In this document: positions 41,291 through 50,051 of the stretch, piece after piece
Layout of the letters: each line of letters starts with the position of its first letter
Position numbering within the stretch: the first letter of the stretch is position 1
Source of the DNA: Microcaldota archaeon
Lineage (GTDB): Archaea > Micrarchaeota > Micrarchaeia > Anstonellales > Bilamarchaeaceae
NCBI GenBank assembly: GCA_016932815.1
Contig: JAFGCC010000013.1
Location: 1-64,000 of the forward strand
Reading direction: 5' to 3'
DNA: 64,000 nt
Program-made: the position numbers and the translations under genes
The notes under the pieces: model-generated
The model's database searches: none
What the model was told of the DNA's origin: nothing
The model's input: the letters and a program-made list of their open reading frames with translations, nothing else

Positions 41291-42037
41291 ATGGGCGCAG
41301 GCACACAGGATATGGGAATAATTGCAATGCAAATCTGGGAGAGGTTCCTAGAACTCCTATCGGCACCGGCAAACGAGCCGCAGATGCTCTGGTTCGCAAT
41401 CCCGCTGGTTTTCGCCACTATAATGATGACGCTCTACTTCGGGCGCTACCGCAAAGAAGAGCTGGGATGGAGCACGGCATTCGAGAACACGATGATTTTC
41501 CTCTTCGTTTCATTCGACCTAGTGCGCAAGATGTACAACTCGACTGTGCCCGGCTCCTGGGACAACATACTGGGAAGTTCCCTTTACCTCCCCATTACCG
41601 CGGGGCTCGCACTTGTTAGCATAGTCTCCATGTTATTCGTGTATTACCACCTGCTGCCCAAGAGGCTAGCCTACATCGCTTTCTCCAAGCTCCCAATAAA
41701 CATAGGGATTTACGTGGTGATGACTATTGTTTACGTTGGGGTTGCGGCAGACTGGATTACAGTCGGCGCGGGAATCCTGCTTTTTGCGGTTGTCTGGCTA
41801 TTCATCAAAGTGATACAGTTCCTCCAGAGAATGTCCGGCAAACGCCTCGAAGAGGAGGAAGATTCATGGGAGAACGCGGGCAAGAGGGAGTACGTGCGCG
41901 AGGAGGAAGACACCAAGCAGGCTTCAAAAGTCCTAAAGGCGGTCGAATCCGAAACTCCGGACGAGCCTGAGGCAAACGTGCTAAATGGCCACATTGAAAA
42001 AGAGAAAGGGGCCAAGAAGAAAGGGAAGAAGAAGTAA
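41291..42037 (+). CDS. Hypothetical multi-pass membrane protein with charged C-terminal tail
   Basis: 248 aa with about five hydrophobic segments between residues 30 and 180 (e.g. WFAIPLVFATIMMTLYF, GIYVVMTIVYVGVAADW, GILLFAVVWLFIKVI), then a 65-residue Glu/Lys-rich cytosolic tail ending in a Lys cluster. No family recognised. A CTATAAAAAG box 26 bases before ATG gives a leaderless mRNA and supports the start. It is followed by PINA after 41 bases and may share its transcript. Confidence 0.7.
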   Translation: MGAGTQDMGIIAMQIWERFLELLSAPANEPQMLWFAIPLVFATIMMTLYFGRYRKEELGWSTAFENTMIFLFVSFDLVRKMYNSTVPGSWDNILGSSLYLPITAGLALVSIVSMLFVYYHLLPKRLAYIAFSKLPINIGIYVVMTIVYVGVAADWITVGAGILLFAVVWLFIKVIQFLQRMSGKRLEEEEDSWENAGKREYVREEEDTKQASKVLKAVESETPDEPEANVLNGHIEKEKGAKKKGKKK

Positions 42038-42078
42038 TCTATTTATTGGGAAGGGGGGAATAGGGTGCAGGTGCTAAA

Positions 42079-43665
42079 GTGAACTACGTCTGCGACACGA
42101 GCGTCATAGTCGATGGGAGGATACTTGAGCTTATTTTGGAAAAAAAGCTTGAGGGGAAATTTTACATACACAAGGCGACCATTGCGGAACTAGAATACCA
42201 GTCTAACATGAACAAGGAAATCGGGTATGCGGGATTCTCGGTCATAGGGAAGCTGCGGGAGATGGAGAAAGAGGGGGCAATAGAAATCCTAATTGAGGGC
42301 GAGAGGCCCCGGGGCGAGCAGGTAAAATACGCAAAGTTGGAGGGCTCGCTGGATTTTGCCATACGGGAGCTTGCAAGGGGAATAGGCGGGACGCTCGTAA
42401 CAGGGGACAAGGTCCAGCACCAGGCCGCTCTTGCAGAGGGAATAGAAACGATTTACCTTAGGGCAAAAGAGGAAGCGCACAAGCTGGGATTCGAAAAATA
42501 CTTCGACAAGAACGACGTTATGAGCGTGCACTTCAAAGAAGACTGCCCCGTAGTGAGGAAAAGGGGGAAGCCCGGGGAAGTGCTGGTTGAGGAAGTGGGC
42601 AAGCCCATAGGGCTTAGCTACATACGGGCACTTGGGGAGGAAATCGTGGAGGCGACAACGCGCAACCGCAGCTACTACTTTGAGATAGACAAGGTGGGAG
42701 CCTCCGTAATACAGATGGGGATTTACCGCATAGTCATTGCGAAAACCCCATTTTCAGACGGGTTTGAGATAACGATTGTGCGCCCGATAAAGAAGCTCAA
42801 TTTCTCGGATTACGAGCTCTCCCCAAGGCTAAAAGACCGCATAGACAACAGCGCGGAGGGGATACTAATCTGCGGGCCTCCCGGCTCCGGCAAATCCACT
42901 TTCGCAGCTGCGCTCGCAGAATACTACCACGGGAAAAACAAGGTCGTAAAAACGATGGAGAGCCCGCGCGATATGCGCGTGAATGCCGCTATAACCCAAT
43001 ATACCGCACTTGACGGGGATTTTGACAACACCAAGGAAATCCTGTTGCTCGTGCGCCCCGACTACACCTTCTACGACGAGGTTCGGAAAATGAAGGACTT
43101 CCAGATTTTTGCCGACATGAGATTGTCTGGAATCGGGCTTGTGGGGGTTGTGCACGGGCACAGGGCGATTGACGCAATCCAGAGGCTAATAGGAAAGGTG
43201 GAACTGGGGGTAATCCCGCAGATAGTGGATACCGTAATCCTAATTGAGAAAGGGGGAATCGGGCAGGTGTATGAACTTGCGCAGGTCGTGAAAGTCCCAA
43301 GCGGGATGCGCGAGCAGGACCTTGCGCGCCCGGTAATAGAAGTTAGGGAATTTGAGAGCGGGGACCTTGAATACGAGATGTACAAGTTCGGGGAAGAAAC
43401 CGTAGTCTTGTCCATGGAAAAAGTGGGCTCCGGGGCATTTGGGGGGCGCAGCAGCAAAAGGGGATACGGGAGAGGGGGAGGCGCATCCAGGCTGGACAGC
43501 TCGCTCTCCAAGCTCCTAAGTTACGCATACAAGATTGAGAAGCAGGGGAAAGGGTATGTCCTCCATGCCCACCCCAACGACATGCACTACATCCTGGGCA
43601 AGGGAATCAAGAAATTCCGCAAAATAGAGAAGAGGTACGGGCCGATACAGGTTGAGGAGATTTAG
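42079..43665 (+). CDS. PIN-domain ATPase with C-terminal KH-like domain (PINA)
   Basis: 528 aa from GTG 42079. Residues 1-130 are a PIN domain with acidic metal ligands (CDTSVIVDGRI, GSLDFAIRELA, VTGDKVQH). Residues about 225-440 are a VirB11/PilT-type hexameric ATPase (Walker A GPPGSGKST, TYTFYDE-like VRPDYTFYDEVRKMKDF, HGHRAIDAIQR). The last part has a Gly/Arg-rich linker and a KH-like nucleic-acid-binding segment. Archaeal PINA proteins are Holliday-junction helicase/ATPases acting in recombination. Length and order match the family. Confidence 0.9.
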   Translation: MNYVCDTSVIVDGRILELILEKKLEGKFYIHKATIAELEYQSNMNKEIGYAGFSVIGKLREMEKEGAIEILIEGERPRGEQVKYAKLEGSLDFAIRELARGIGGTLVTGDKVQHQAALAEGIETIYLRAKEEAHKLGFEKYFDKNDVMSVHFKEDCPVVRKRGKPGEVLVEEVGKPIGLSYIRALGEEIVEATTRNRSYYFEIDKVGASVIQMGIYRIVIAKTPFSDGFEITIVRPIKKLNFSDYELSPRLKDRIDNSAEGILICGPPGSGKSTFAAALAEYYHGKNKVVKTMESPRDMRVNAAITQYTALDGDFDNTKEILLLVRPDYTFYDEVRKMKDFQIFADMRLSGIGLVGVVHGHRAIDAIQRLIGKVELGVIPQIVDTVILIEKGGIGQVYELAQVVKVPSGMREQDLARPVIEVREFESGDLEYEMYKFGEETVVLSMEKVGSGAFGGRSSKRGYGRGGGASRLDSSLSKLLSYAYKIEKQGKGYVLHAHPNDMHYILGKGIKKFRKIEKRYGPIQVEEI

Positions 43666-43702
43666 CCTGGGTGATTTGGGAGGCCTCATAAGGGGTAGAA
43701 AA

Positions 43703-44290
43703 ATGGGAGAAACAATCAGCCTTGAAAACGAATACGAGCGGGCGTTTGCAAGGGCAAAGGAGGTGCTCGAATCCGGAGGCGTAATCGTTTACCCGACCGA
43801 CACGGTCTATGGGATTGGGGGAGACGGGAGGCGGGGCGAAGTCGCAGAGAGGATACGCAAAATCAAGCAACGAGAGGACTGCCCGTTTTCGGTATTGCTG
43901 GGAAACATCCACATGGTCAGAGAATACGCGGATGCGCAGGGGGAAGACATGAAATACGTCCTTGAGGCATTCCCGGGTGCGACCACCCTCATTATGAAGG
44001 CGAAAAAAGACATTCCGGTAGTGCGGGAGGGCAAGATAGGCGTGAGGGTGCCAGAGCACTTATTCATGAGGAAATTGAGCATTGAACTGGACATGCCCAT
44101 AATCACAACCAGCGCGAACCTTCACGGGAAGGAAGCCCCGCGCAGCTTTGGCGAAGTGGAAAAAGAGATACTAGACTCCGTGGATTTGGCGCTAGATGGC
44201 GGGAGCACCTTATGTGGGATGCCCTCAACCATAATAGACGTTACGGAAAAGAAGGTAAAAAGAGTGGGGGCGGGAGAGGTTATCTTTTAG
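43703..44290 (+). CDS. Threonylcarbamoyl-AMP synthase (Sua5/YrdC/TsaC)
   Basis: 195 aa from ATG 43703 with the YrdC fold: GGVIVYPTDTVYGIGGD at the start, KQREDCPFSVLL (KxR...S nucleotide site), FPGATTLIMKAK, IGVRVPEH and ITTSANLHGKEAP. It makes L-threonylcarbamoyl-AMP from Thr, bicarbonate and ATP for t6A37 of ANN-decoding tRNAs. Only the YrdC domain is present (no Sua5 C-terminal domain). It follows PINA by 37 bases. Confidence 0.92.
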   Translation: MGETISLENEYERAFARAKEVLESGGVIVYPTDTVYGIGGDGRRGEVAERIRKIKQREDCPFSVLLGNIHMVREYADAQGEDMKYVLEAFPGATTLIMKAKKDIPVVREGKIGVRVPEHLFMRKLSIELDMPIITTSANLHGKEAPRSFGEVEKEILDSVDLALDGGSTLCGMPSTIIDVTEKKVKRVGAGEVIF

Positions 44291-44307
44291 GGAGGAGCAT
44301 CCCGCAC

Positions 44308-45123
44308 CTAGGAAGTTTTCTTTCCCGGCGCGTTGGGATTTTTCCCCTTTCCCCTCATAAACGCGGAGAAATCCATTCCCTCTATTGCGCGCAACACCTC
44401 TATGGGCGTTACGAACACTATGGTGTTGGACTGGTCCGCGCTCACATCCGCAAGGGTTTGCAGTGTCCGTAGATGCATGCCTCCTGAGGACCTGGATAGG
44501 TTCTCCGCGGCTTTTTTGAGGTTCTCGGATGCCTCCAGCTCCCCTCCTGAGAGGATGATTGTCGCGCGCTTCTCCCTCTCGGCTTCGGCCTGCCTCGCCA
44601 TTGCCCTTTTCATGTCAAGGGGAAGCTCGACATCCTGAATCTTGATTGCGGTAATATCCACGCCCCACTTGTCTGTCTCCCTGTCTACTAGCTCCTTGAT
44701 GTCTTTTGAGATGGATTCCCTCTCAACTAGCAAAGTGTCTAGGGAAATCCCCCCAATTACGTCACGGAGGGCGGTCTGCGCGTACTGCGCAACAGCATAA
44801 GTGTAGTTCTGGATTTCCAGGATTGCGTCCTTTGTTTTCTGCACCCTGAAATAGACAACCGCATTTACGGCTACCGGGACGTTGTCGCGCGTCATCACTT
44901 CCTGCTTGGGGATGTCCACGGTGGTAATCCGCTTGTCCACGGTAATTAGGGTGTGCATTATCGGAACTATTATGTTTAAGCCGGGCTTTATGTCCTTGGT
45001 GTATTTGCCGAAAGTGAGCAGGACGCCCTCCTTGTACTGGGGGACAATCTTTACTGCGGAAACCAGCACGAAAAACCCTAGGACCGCGGCGAACGGGAGC
45101 ACCCCGCATGCGAGTTCAAGCAT
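44308..45123 (-). CDS. Stomatin/prohibitin (SPFH) family membrane protein
   Basis: 271 aa from ATG 45123 (leaderless TATA about 28 bases upstream). One N-terminal TM helix (LPFAAVLGFFVLVSAV), then the SPFH domain with KPGLNIIVPIMHTLITVDKR, VTRDN-like MTRDNVPVAVNAVVYFRV and LRDVIGG. Next is the EREKRATIILSGGELEA coiled coil, and a C-terminal segment common to archaeal stomatins. It forms oligomeric membrane scaffolds. The usual partner NfeD protease gene is not adjacent. Confidence 0.92.
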   Translation of the reverse strand: MLELACGVLPFAAVLGFFVLVSAVKIVPQYKEGVLLTFGKYTKDIKPGLNIIVPIMHTLITVDKRITTVDIPKQEVMTRDNVPVAVNAVVYFRVQKTKDAILEIQNYTYAVAQYAQTALRDVIGGISLDTLLVERESISKDIKELVDRETDKWGVDITAIKIQDVELPLDMKRAMARQAEAEREKRATIILSGGELEASENLKKAAENLSRSSGGMHLRTLQTLADVSADQSNTIVFVTPIEVLRAIEGMDFSAFMRGKGKNPNAPGKKTS

Positions 45124-45207
45124 AAAACGGGGTTCTCGGATAAGCAATATAAATGCATGGGGAAATCCGGGAATAGGTTTTTATTTTGCTGTTAAGCAAA
45201 TATTAAT

Positions 45208-45603
45208 ATGGCATCGGCATCCGGGCAGATTTCAAAGGAGGAGCTTGTTTCAAGGCTGGGAAGCCTAATGCCTTCAAGGGTGGCAAAGAACGTCGCGGAA
45301 AACATGTTCAAGGCACCCCAGGCAAAGGCGAAGCGCGTTATGCTCTACGACATGAAACCTGCGGAGAGGAACCTCGTCTCCTTCCCCCTTGAGCAGTTGA
45401 GGGAGGCCGGAGTTGAAGTCCCCAAGATGGGAAAGGATGCCATTTTTGTCAGCACCGGGCCTGACAACGGCCAGCTGATAAACAAGGACAAGGAAACCGT
45501 TGCCTTCAGGTTCAGGGGCAACGACATCATATGTTCAATAAACGGCTCTGCGCCCATAAAGCTGGGAATGCAGGGCGGAAAACGGACCGCGGAATACATG
45601 TAA
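45208..45603 (+). CDS. Hypothetical small protein
   Basis: 131 aa, unrecognised. The N-terminal half is helical (KEELVSRLGSLMPSRVAKNVAENM); the C-terminal half is beta-rich (KMGKDAIFVSTGPDNGQL, AFRFRGNDIICSI). A TTTTTATTTTG box about 26 bases before ATG fits leaderless transcription. The next gene starts ten bases after its stop, so the two form an operon upstream of paralogue 3. Confidence 0.6.
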   Translation: MASASGQISKEELVSRLGSLMPSRVAKNVAENMFKAPQAKAKRVMLYDMKPAERNLVSFPLEQLREAGVEVPKMGKDAIFVSTGPDNGQLINKDKETVAFRFRGNDIICSINGSAPIKLGMQGGKRTAEYM

Positions 45604-45613
45604 GGTGGGAACG

Positions 45614-45982
45614 ATGGTGGGATTTGGAGAAAACATGCAGATTGAAGGGAGGATGGTGCAGCTGAATCCGCTGTCGCTTGTTCCGGAGAAAGTCATTAGC
45701 GCAAGGCAGGAATGCCTCGTTGCCTTCAAAGAGGCGCGCAGGGCGTTTGCCGACCACATAGGCCCGGAGTTTGAAAAGGCGCTTAGCAAAGTTGAAGGCT
45801 CGGATTTTGAGATAAGCACCGACAGCGGCGGGCACACGATCATTACCCGCCTATCCAGCGGGGAAATCCTTTCATTGAACGTGGATGAGACGGGAATTGT
45901 GCTCAGCCTTGCCAAAAAGGACGGCAAGGAAGACACCGTAATCTACCGCGAAGGAGAAATTAGCAGGAGAAGGAGGGTCTGA
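45614..45982 (+). CDS. Hypothetical small protein
   Basis: 122 aa from ATG 45614 with AGGTGG upstream. Helical centre (ISARQECLVAFKEARRAFADHI), beta-rich C-terminus (HTIITRLSSGEILSLNVDET). No family recognised. It probably acts with the preceding 131-aa protein, which has a similar size and helix-then-strand composition. Confidence 0.6.
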   Translation: MVGFGENMQIEGRMVQLNPLSLVPEKVISARQECLVAFKEARRAFADHIGPEFEKALSKVEGSDFEISTDSGGHTIITRLSSGEILSLNVDETGIVLSLAKKDGKEDTVIYREGEISRRRRV

Positions 45983-46048
45983 TTTTGGCTTGGGCAACCC
46001 GGGATAACGGGCAACTCTTTAAGTTGATTTCCGCACAGGAATAATATC

Positions 46049-47563
46049 ATGGCCCAGAAGGAGTTGGCGGAGAAACATCCCGATACCGTAGAAGGCCCTC
46101 CGGCGCTGGAGAGCGTTCCCTCCAGATTAGGCTTCCTAGACAGCATAGACATGGAATTGACGCATGTGGGCTACAAGGGAGTGGGCCACGTGACCGGGGG
46201 CTCGGTGAGCGCCACTTACGGGCCGGTTACTGCAGGGGTAGGCGCCGGTGCGCTCAAGCTCGAATACTTTGAGGACCCGCTATTCTACGTAACGCCCAAA
46301 CTTGAAGTGAGGGGAATCCTTGGGGATTTCGAGCTGTATGCGGTTGGGGGCATGCCGATTGTGCCCAAAACCGGCAAGACCGTGCGCTCTGTTAGCACCT
46401 ACGCAACCGCCGGGCTGGTTTCCGAAGTCATGTCCCCGGAAGAGTGGAAGGGGGTAACATTCAGGTTGGGAATGGAAGTTGAAGAGAGCGATGAATGGGA
46501 AGGGAACGTTTCCAAGCAATATCTCAGCAAGATGGGATTCGGGAGTTCGGTTGGATACGGGATTTTCAATGCTTACGTGGTGGAGGAAGTGGCCTTCCTA
46601 AACCAAACAGTCTATTCGGGCCGCCCGGATATTATGCACCACAAGATAAGGGCGGGGGTAAAGCTCGATTGGGACAAGGCGGGAGCGCAGGCGGAGTTCT
46701 TCCAGGCCCCCTTTGAGAAAGGGGGCGAAATGTCATTCACTTTCAAGACAAAGCACGTGGTGCCTACGCTGCACGGCTGGTATTCCAGGGAGGAAGGCTT
46801 CTTAGGAAGGGGGAATAGGGCGGGAATCGGGCTCGACATTGCATTCGGCGCAGGGGCGATAAACGCCAGAAGCCACGTCGAAGTGGGGGGCGGCTCCGGC
46901 AGCGCAGAAGGCGCTTCCGGAATAAAGCACCGGGAACTCAAACTCAAAGACGACGAAATGGGATTCTTCAAGGAGTCGATAAGGGACTCAAAAAGCATTT
47001 CCGAATTCGCGGCAAAATACAGGGGGAAGAGCACCAGGGAAATCCTCAATGCGGCCTCCCTCCTTGGGAACGCCGGATTCCTCAACAGGGATGCAGATGC
47101 CACAGACGAGGAGGTGGGGGATATAGGGGCGGAGGGCGCGTTCCTTGCCACGCGCAAATTCTTCATGGGTGGGGGGAAGGGGGGCGCGGGGGTGTGCACG
47201 AACATCAATGGGGCAATGCTGGGCACGTTCCTGAGGGAAGCGGGATGGGAGGCTGTTGCGGTCGATTTCACGCAAGAGGCCGAAGGGCACGCCATCACTC
47301 TGGGCAGGGACCCGGCTACCGGGAAGGCGTACCTTTTCGATTACAGGGGAATCAGGGTAAGCGAAAACGGCAAGGTCTGGCCGCTGCTTAGAGAATATGC
47401 AAAAAGCTATGGGGTAATCCCCATGGACATCGTGATATACGGGCGCGGCAACAAGGTCATAGGATATTACGAAGCAGAAGAGAAAAAGCTGAATCGCGCA
47501 ATGGCGGGCGACAGGGAAACGCTCAAGGAGGCCCTGTTGCATTCACGGCCCAGCAAAAAATAA
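46049..47563 (+). CDS. Paralogue 3 of the transglutaminase-like family
   Basis: 504 aa. Starts MAQKELAEKHPDTVEG, identical to paralogue 4. The beta-rich half contains EVRGILGDFELYA, MHHKIRAG and EFFQAPFEKGGEMSF; a helical linker has FAAKYRGKSTREIL. The C-terminal domain has Cys383 (GAGVCTNI), His414 (EGHAITLGRDPATG) and Asp431 (LFDYRG), a full Cys-His-Asp set. Ends LLHSRPSKK. No signal peptide. CTCTTTAAG lies about 28 bases before ATG. Confidence 0.77.
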   Translation: MAQKELAEKHPDTVEGPPALESVPSRLGFLDSIDMELTHVGYKGVGHVTGGSVSATYGPVTAGVGAGALKLEYFEDPLFYVTPKLEVRGILGDFELYAVGGMPIVPKTGKTVRSVSTYATAGLVSEVMSPEEWKGVTFRLGMEVEESDEWEGNVSKQYLSKMGFGSSVGYGIFNAYVVEEVAFLNQTVYSGRPDIMHHKIRAGVKLDWDKAGAQAEFFQAPFEKGGEMSFTFKTKHVVPTLHGWYSREEGFLGRGNRAGIGLDIAFGAGAINARSHVEVGGGSGSAEGASGIKHRELKLKDDEMGFFKESIRDSKSISEFAAKYRGKSTREILNAASLLGNAGFLNRDADATDEEVGDIGAEGAFLATRKFFMGGGKGGAGVCTNINGAMLGTFLREAGWEAVAVDFTQEAEGHAITLGRDPATGKAYLFDYRGIRVSENGKVWPLLREYAKSYGVIPMDIVIYGRGNKVIGYYEAEEKKLNRAMAGDRETLKEALLHSRPSKK

Positions 47564-47615
47564 GCCAGGACAGCCCTACCCTCTAAATTAGCATGGGAAG
47601 CGGGGCGGCATTACC

Positions 47616-48059
47616 TCATCCGGCCTTGGAGAGTCCGCAGCCTGTAAGCTCTGCAAGGGTTTCGAGCGACTGCGTCCCGAGATACTTCTCCCCGCCTATT
47701 ATCCAGGTGGGATAGGCGGTTATGCCCGCGCGGGTGCATGCATCCTCGCTTGCACCGCAGTCAATGAAATTGATTTTTTCTATACTGTTTCCAAAAAGGG
47801 CTTTCTGGTTCTGGCAGTGCGAGCACCAGAAAGCCCCATAGAAGATTGCGCCTGAATCGGTTATGCACTCTGCGAATTCTTCAGATGCCTGCGGGCCATC
47901 ATATGTTGCGTGGGCGAGCCCGGACTGCGAATACAAGAAGGCGGCAAGCAGGAATGCGCCTAGCACCACGAGTACGGTAAACGCCTTCGCCGATTGCGCC
48001 TTCTTCGCTTTTTTCTTTGATTTTTCGTATTCTTTTGCATCCAGCCATTCTTCTCCCAT
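47616..48059 (-). CDS. Membrane-anchored thioredoxin-fold protein
   Basis: 147 aa from ATG 48059 with GGGGTGG upstream. A Lys-rich cytosolic N-terminus precedes one TM helix (AFTVLVVLGAFLLAAFLY), then an outward-facing thioredoxin-like domain with active site FWCSHCQNQ (CxxC), a second Cys pair (IDCGASEDAC) and the cis-Pro AYPTWIIGG. It resembles the thioredoxin half of VKOR fusion proteins, so it may form or isomerise disulfides in Cys-rich surface proteins such as the one at 12.6-15.6 kb. No VKOR gene is in the window. Confidence 0.82.
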   Translation of the reverse strand: MGEEWLDAKEYEKSKKKAKKAQSAKAFTVLVVLGAFLLAAFLYSQSGLAHATYDGPQASEEFAECITDSGAIFYGAFWCSHCQNQKALFGNSIEKINFIDCGASEDACTRAGITAYPTWIIGGEKYLGTQSLETLAELTGCGLSKAG

Positions 48060-48132
48060 TGCTGATTCCACCCCTGGTGCATTATTTAGGGGGTGCTTCC
48101 CCTTTTAACTATTGCGAGGGAAACTTTTGGTT

Positions 48133-48405
48133 ATGGCGCTAATAGGTGAGATAGTAAAGGCTTCGGACAAGAAGAACGGGGGGGCAGATGGGGCAAACGC
48201 GTACACGCTAAAATCCATGGGGGAGCACGCAACGGAGATTAGGGAGTTATTTGAAAAAGGGGATTTGCACTGGAAAAAGGAATGCGCGGACATGATGATA
48301 CACTGCCTCTGCCTGTTCAAGCGGGCCGGGGTGGACGAGATGGAAGTCCTCAACATCATTGAGGAGAGAAAGGGGAGATTTTTAGAGCGCATTGGGGAAG
48401 GATGA
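48133..48405 (+). CDS. MazG-like small protein
   Basis: 90 aa from ATG 48133 (leaderless, CTTTTAAC box about 28 bases upstream). Two helices carry a MazG/all-alpha NTP pyrophosphohydrolase-like pattern: HWKKECADMMIHCLCLFKRAGVD with E..D positions, followed by IIEERKGRFLERIG. The first EExxE motif is weak (EIRELFEKGD). It may be a divergent NTP pyrophosphatase or only share the fold. Confidence 0.5.
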   Translation: MALIGEIVKASDKKNGGADGANAYTLKSMGEHATEIRELFEKGDLHWKKECADMMIHCLCLFKRAGVDEMEVLNIIEERKGRFLERIGEG

Positions 48406-48479
48406 GCGGGGCAGAGGATACGCGGGGACATGGGCAAGAATGCTACTGCTTTAATTGTATCCCCTCCAAATAACGACTC

Positions 48480-50009
48480 ATGGCCCAGAAGGAGTTGGCG
48501 GAGAAACATCCCGATACCGTAGAAGGGCCCCCTGCCTTGGGAAAGGTGCCGGCAAAGATTGGTTTCCTAGACAGCATTGATGTGGAATTGACCCACGTAG
48601 GGTACGCGAACGTGGGGCAGGTCACCAAGGGCGAAGTGAGCGCCGCGTGGGGGCCAATTGAGGTCGGGCTGGGTGCTGGGGCGGAGAGCCTTGACTATTA
48701 TCGGGACCCGTTATTTTTCGTAGCGCCCCGGCTGGAAGTGCGCGGAATCCTGGGGGATTTCGAGCTTTATTCTTGCGGGAGTATGGTCTTTGTCCCGAAA
48801 ACCGATGAAACGAGGAAGTCCACAACCGCCTACCTGACAGTCGGGGGGGTGGTGGAGCCCCTCTCGGAGGAAAAGGGGGACACGCTGACGCTCAGGGTGG
48901 GAGCGGAGTTCGAAGCCAGCGGGGAGAAAATGTACAAGGACGATACATGGGGGCAGTACTTGTACAAAGCCGGGTTCGGGAGTTCGGTGGGTTACAGGAA
49001 TTTCACCATTTATGCGGTTGAGGAGATTGTATCCTACAATGAGAAGGTATATACAGTGCGAGACCGCTTGATACATCACAAAATAAGGTCGGGAATCAGC
49101 GCCTCCACCAAGGAGGGGAAAGTGCAGGCGGAATTCTTCCAGACGCCATTTGAGAAGGGCGGGGAGCTCTCCTTCACCTTCAAAGCCGGGCGCCTGGTCC
49201 CGCAGTTGTACGGCTGGTATTCCAAGGAAGGGGACATCCTCGGGAGGGAACACAAGGCAGGCTCGGGGCTGAAAATTGCATTCGGGAGCGGGGCGCTCAA
49301 CGTCCGCTCCAGGGTGGAGAGGGGGTTCGAACTCGGGGAGGGCAAGTATGACAATACGGTCAAGAACTGGAAGAAGGACTACGCTGCCGAGAAGAGGCGC
49401 TACTTTTATAAAGCCGTGAGGGAATCGAAAAGCATTGCCGAATTCGCAAGCAAATACCTGGGGAAGAGCACCCAGGAAATCCTCTCCGCGGTATCCATGC
49501 TGGGGCTCAAGGGGGACGCAAGGACTTACGACAAAGATGCCACGAACAAGGATATCGAGGAAATCGGCGCGGAAGGTGCATTTCTTGCACTGCGCAAATA
49601 TATAATAACGAAAATTGAGGGGGGAGGCGGGCAATGCCCGAACATAAGCGGGGCGCTCCAGAGCACGTTCCTGCGGGAAGTGGGATGGGAAGCGTATTCG
49701 GGCCTCATTGCCGCTGCGGAGTCCGGCCACGTAATAACCGTTGCGAGAGACCCTAAAACCGGGGAAGCGTACCTCTTAGACTACGGGGACATTACGATGA
49801 ACGGGAGGGGAAGGATATGGCCGCTGATTAGGCAATACGCGCAAAAGGAGGGGGTGGTGCCCCTGGGCGTATACCTCTTTGGCGAGGGCAACAAGGTCAT
49901 AGGTTATTACGAAGCCGAGGAGAGGAAGCTAAACCGGGCAATGGCGGGCGACAGGGAAACGCTCAAGGAAGGGCTGTTGCATTCGCGCCCAAAGAAGAAG
50001 GATAATTGA
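48480..50009 (+). CDS. Paralogue 4 of the transglutaminase-like family
   Basis: 509 aa. N-terminal 16 residues, and 47 bases of DNA, are identical to paralogue 3. Landmarks: EVRGILGDFELYS, LIHHKIRSG, EFFQTPFEKGGELSF. The helical linker has FASKYLGKSTQEIL. The C-terminal domain has Cys386 (GGGQCPNI), His417 (SGHVITVARDPKTG) and Asp434 (LLDYGD). Ends LLHSRPKKKDN. No signal peptide or TM helix. Its TATA-like GCTTTAATTG is about 28 bases before ATG. Confidence 0.77.
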   Translation: MAQKELAEKHPDTVEGPPALGKVPAKIGFLDSIDVELTHVGYANVGQVTKGEVSAAWGPIEVGLGAGAESLDYYRDPLFFVAPRLEVRGILGDFELYSCGSMVFVPKTDETRKSTTAYLTVGGVVEPLSEEKGDTLTLRVGAEFEASGEKMYKDDTWGQYLYKAGFGSSVGYRNFTIYAVEEIVSYNEKVYTVRDRLIHHKIRSGISASTKEGKVQAEFFQTPFEKGGELSFTFKAGRLVPQLYGWYSKEGDILGREHKAGSGLKIAFGSGALNVRSRVERGFELGEGKYDNTVKNWKKDYAAEKRRYFYKAVRESKSIAEFASKYLGKSTQEILSAVSMLGLKGDARTYDKDATNKDIEEIGAEGAFLALRKYIITKIEGGGGQCPNISGALQSTFLREVGWEAYSGLIAAAESGHVITVARDPKTGEAYLLDYGDITMNGRGRIWPLIRQYAQKEGVVPLGVYLFGEGNKVIGYYEAEERKLNRAMAGDRETLKEGLLHSRPKKKDN

Positions 50010-50051
50010 TGGGGGCCGGACAAATGGGGTGCCGCGGGAAAACCGGCTATC

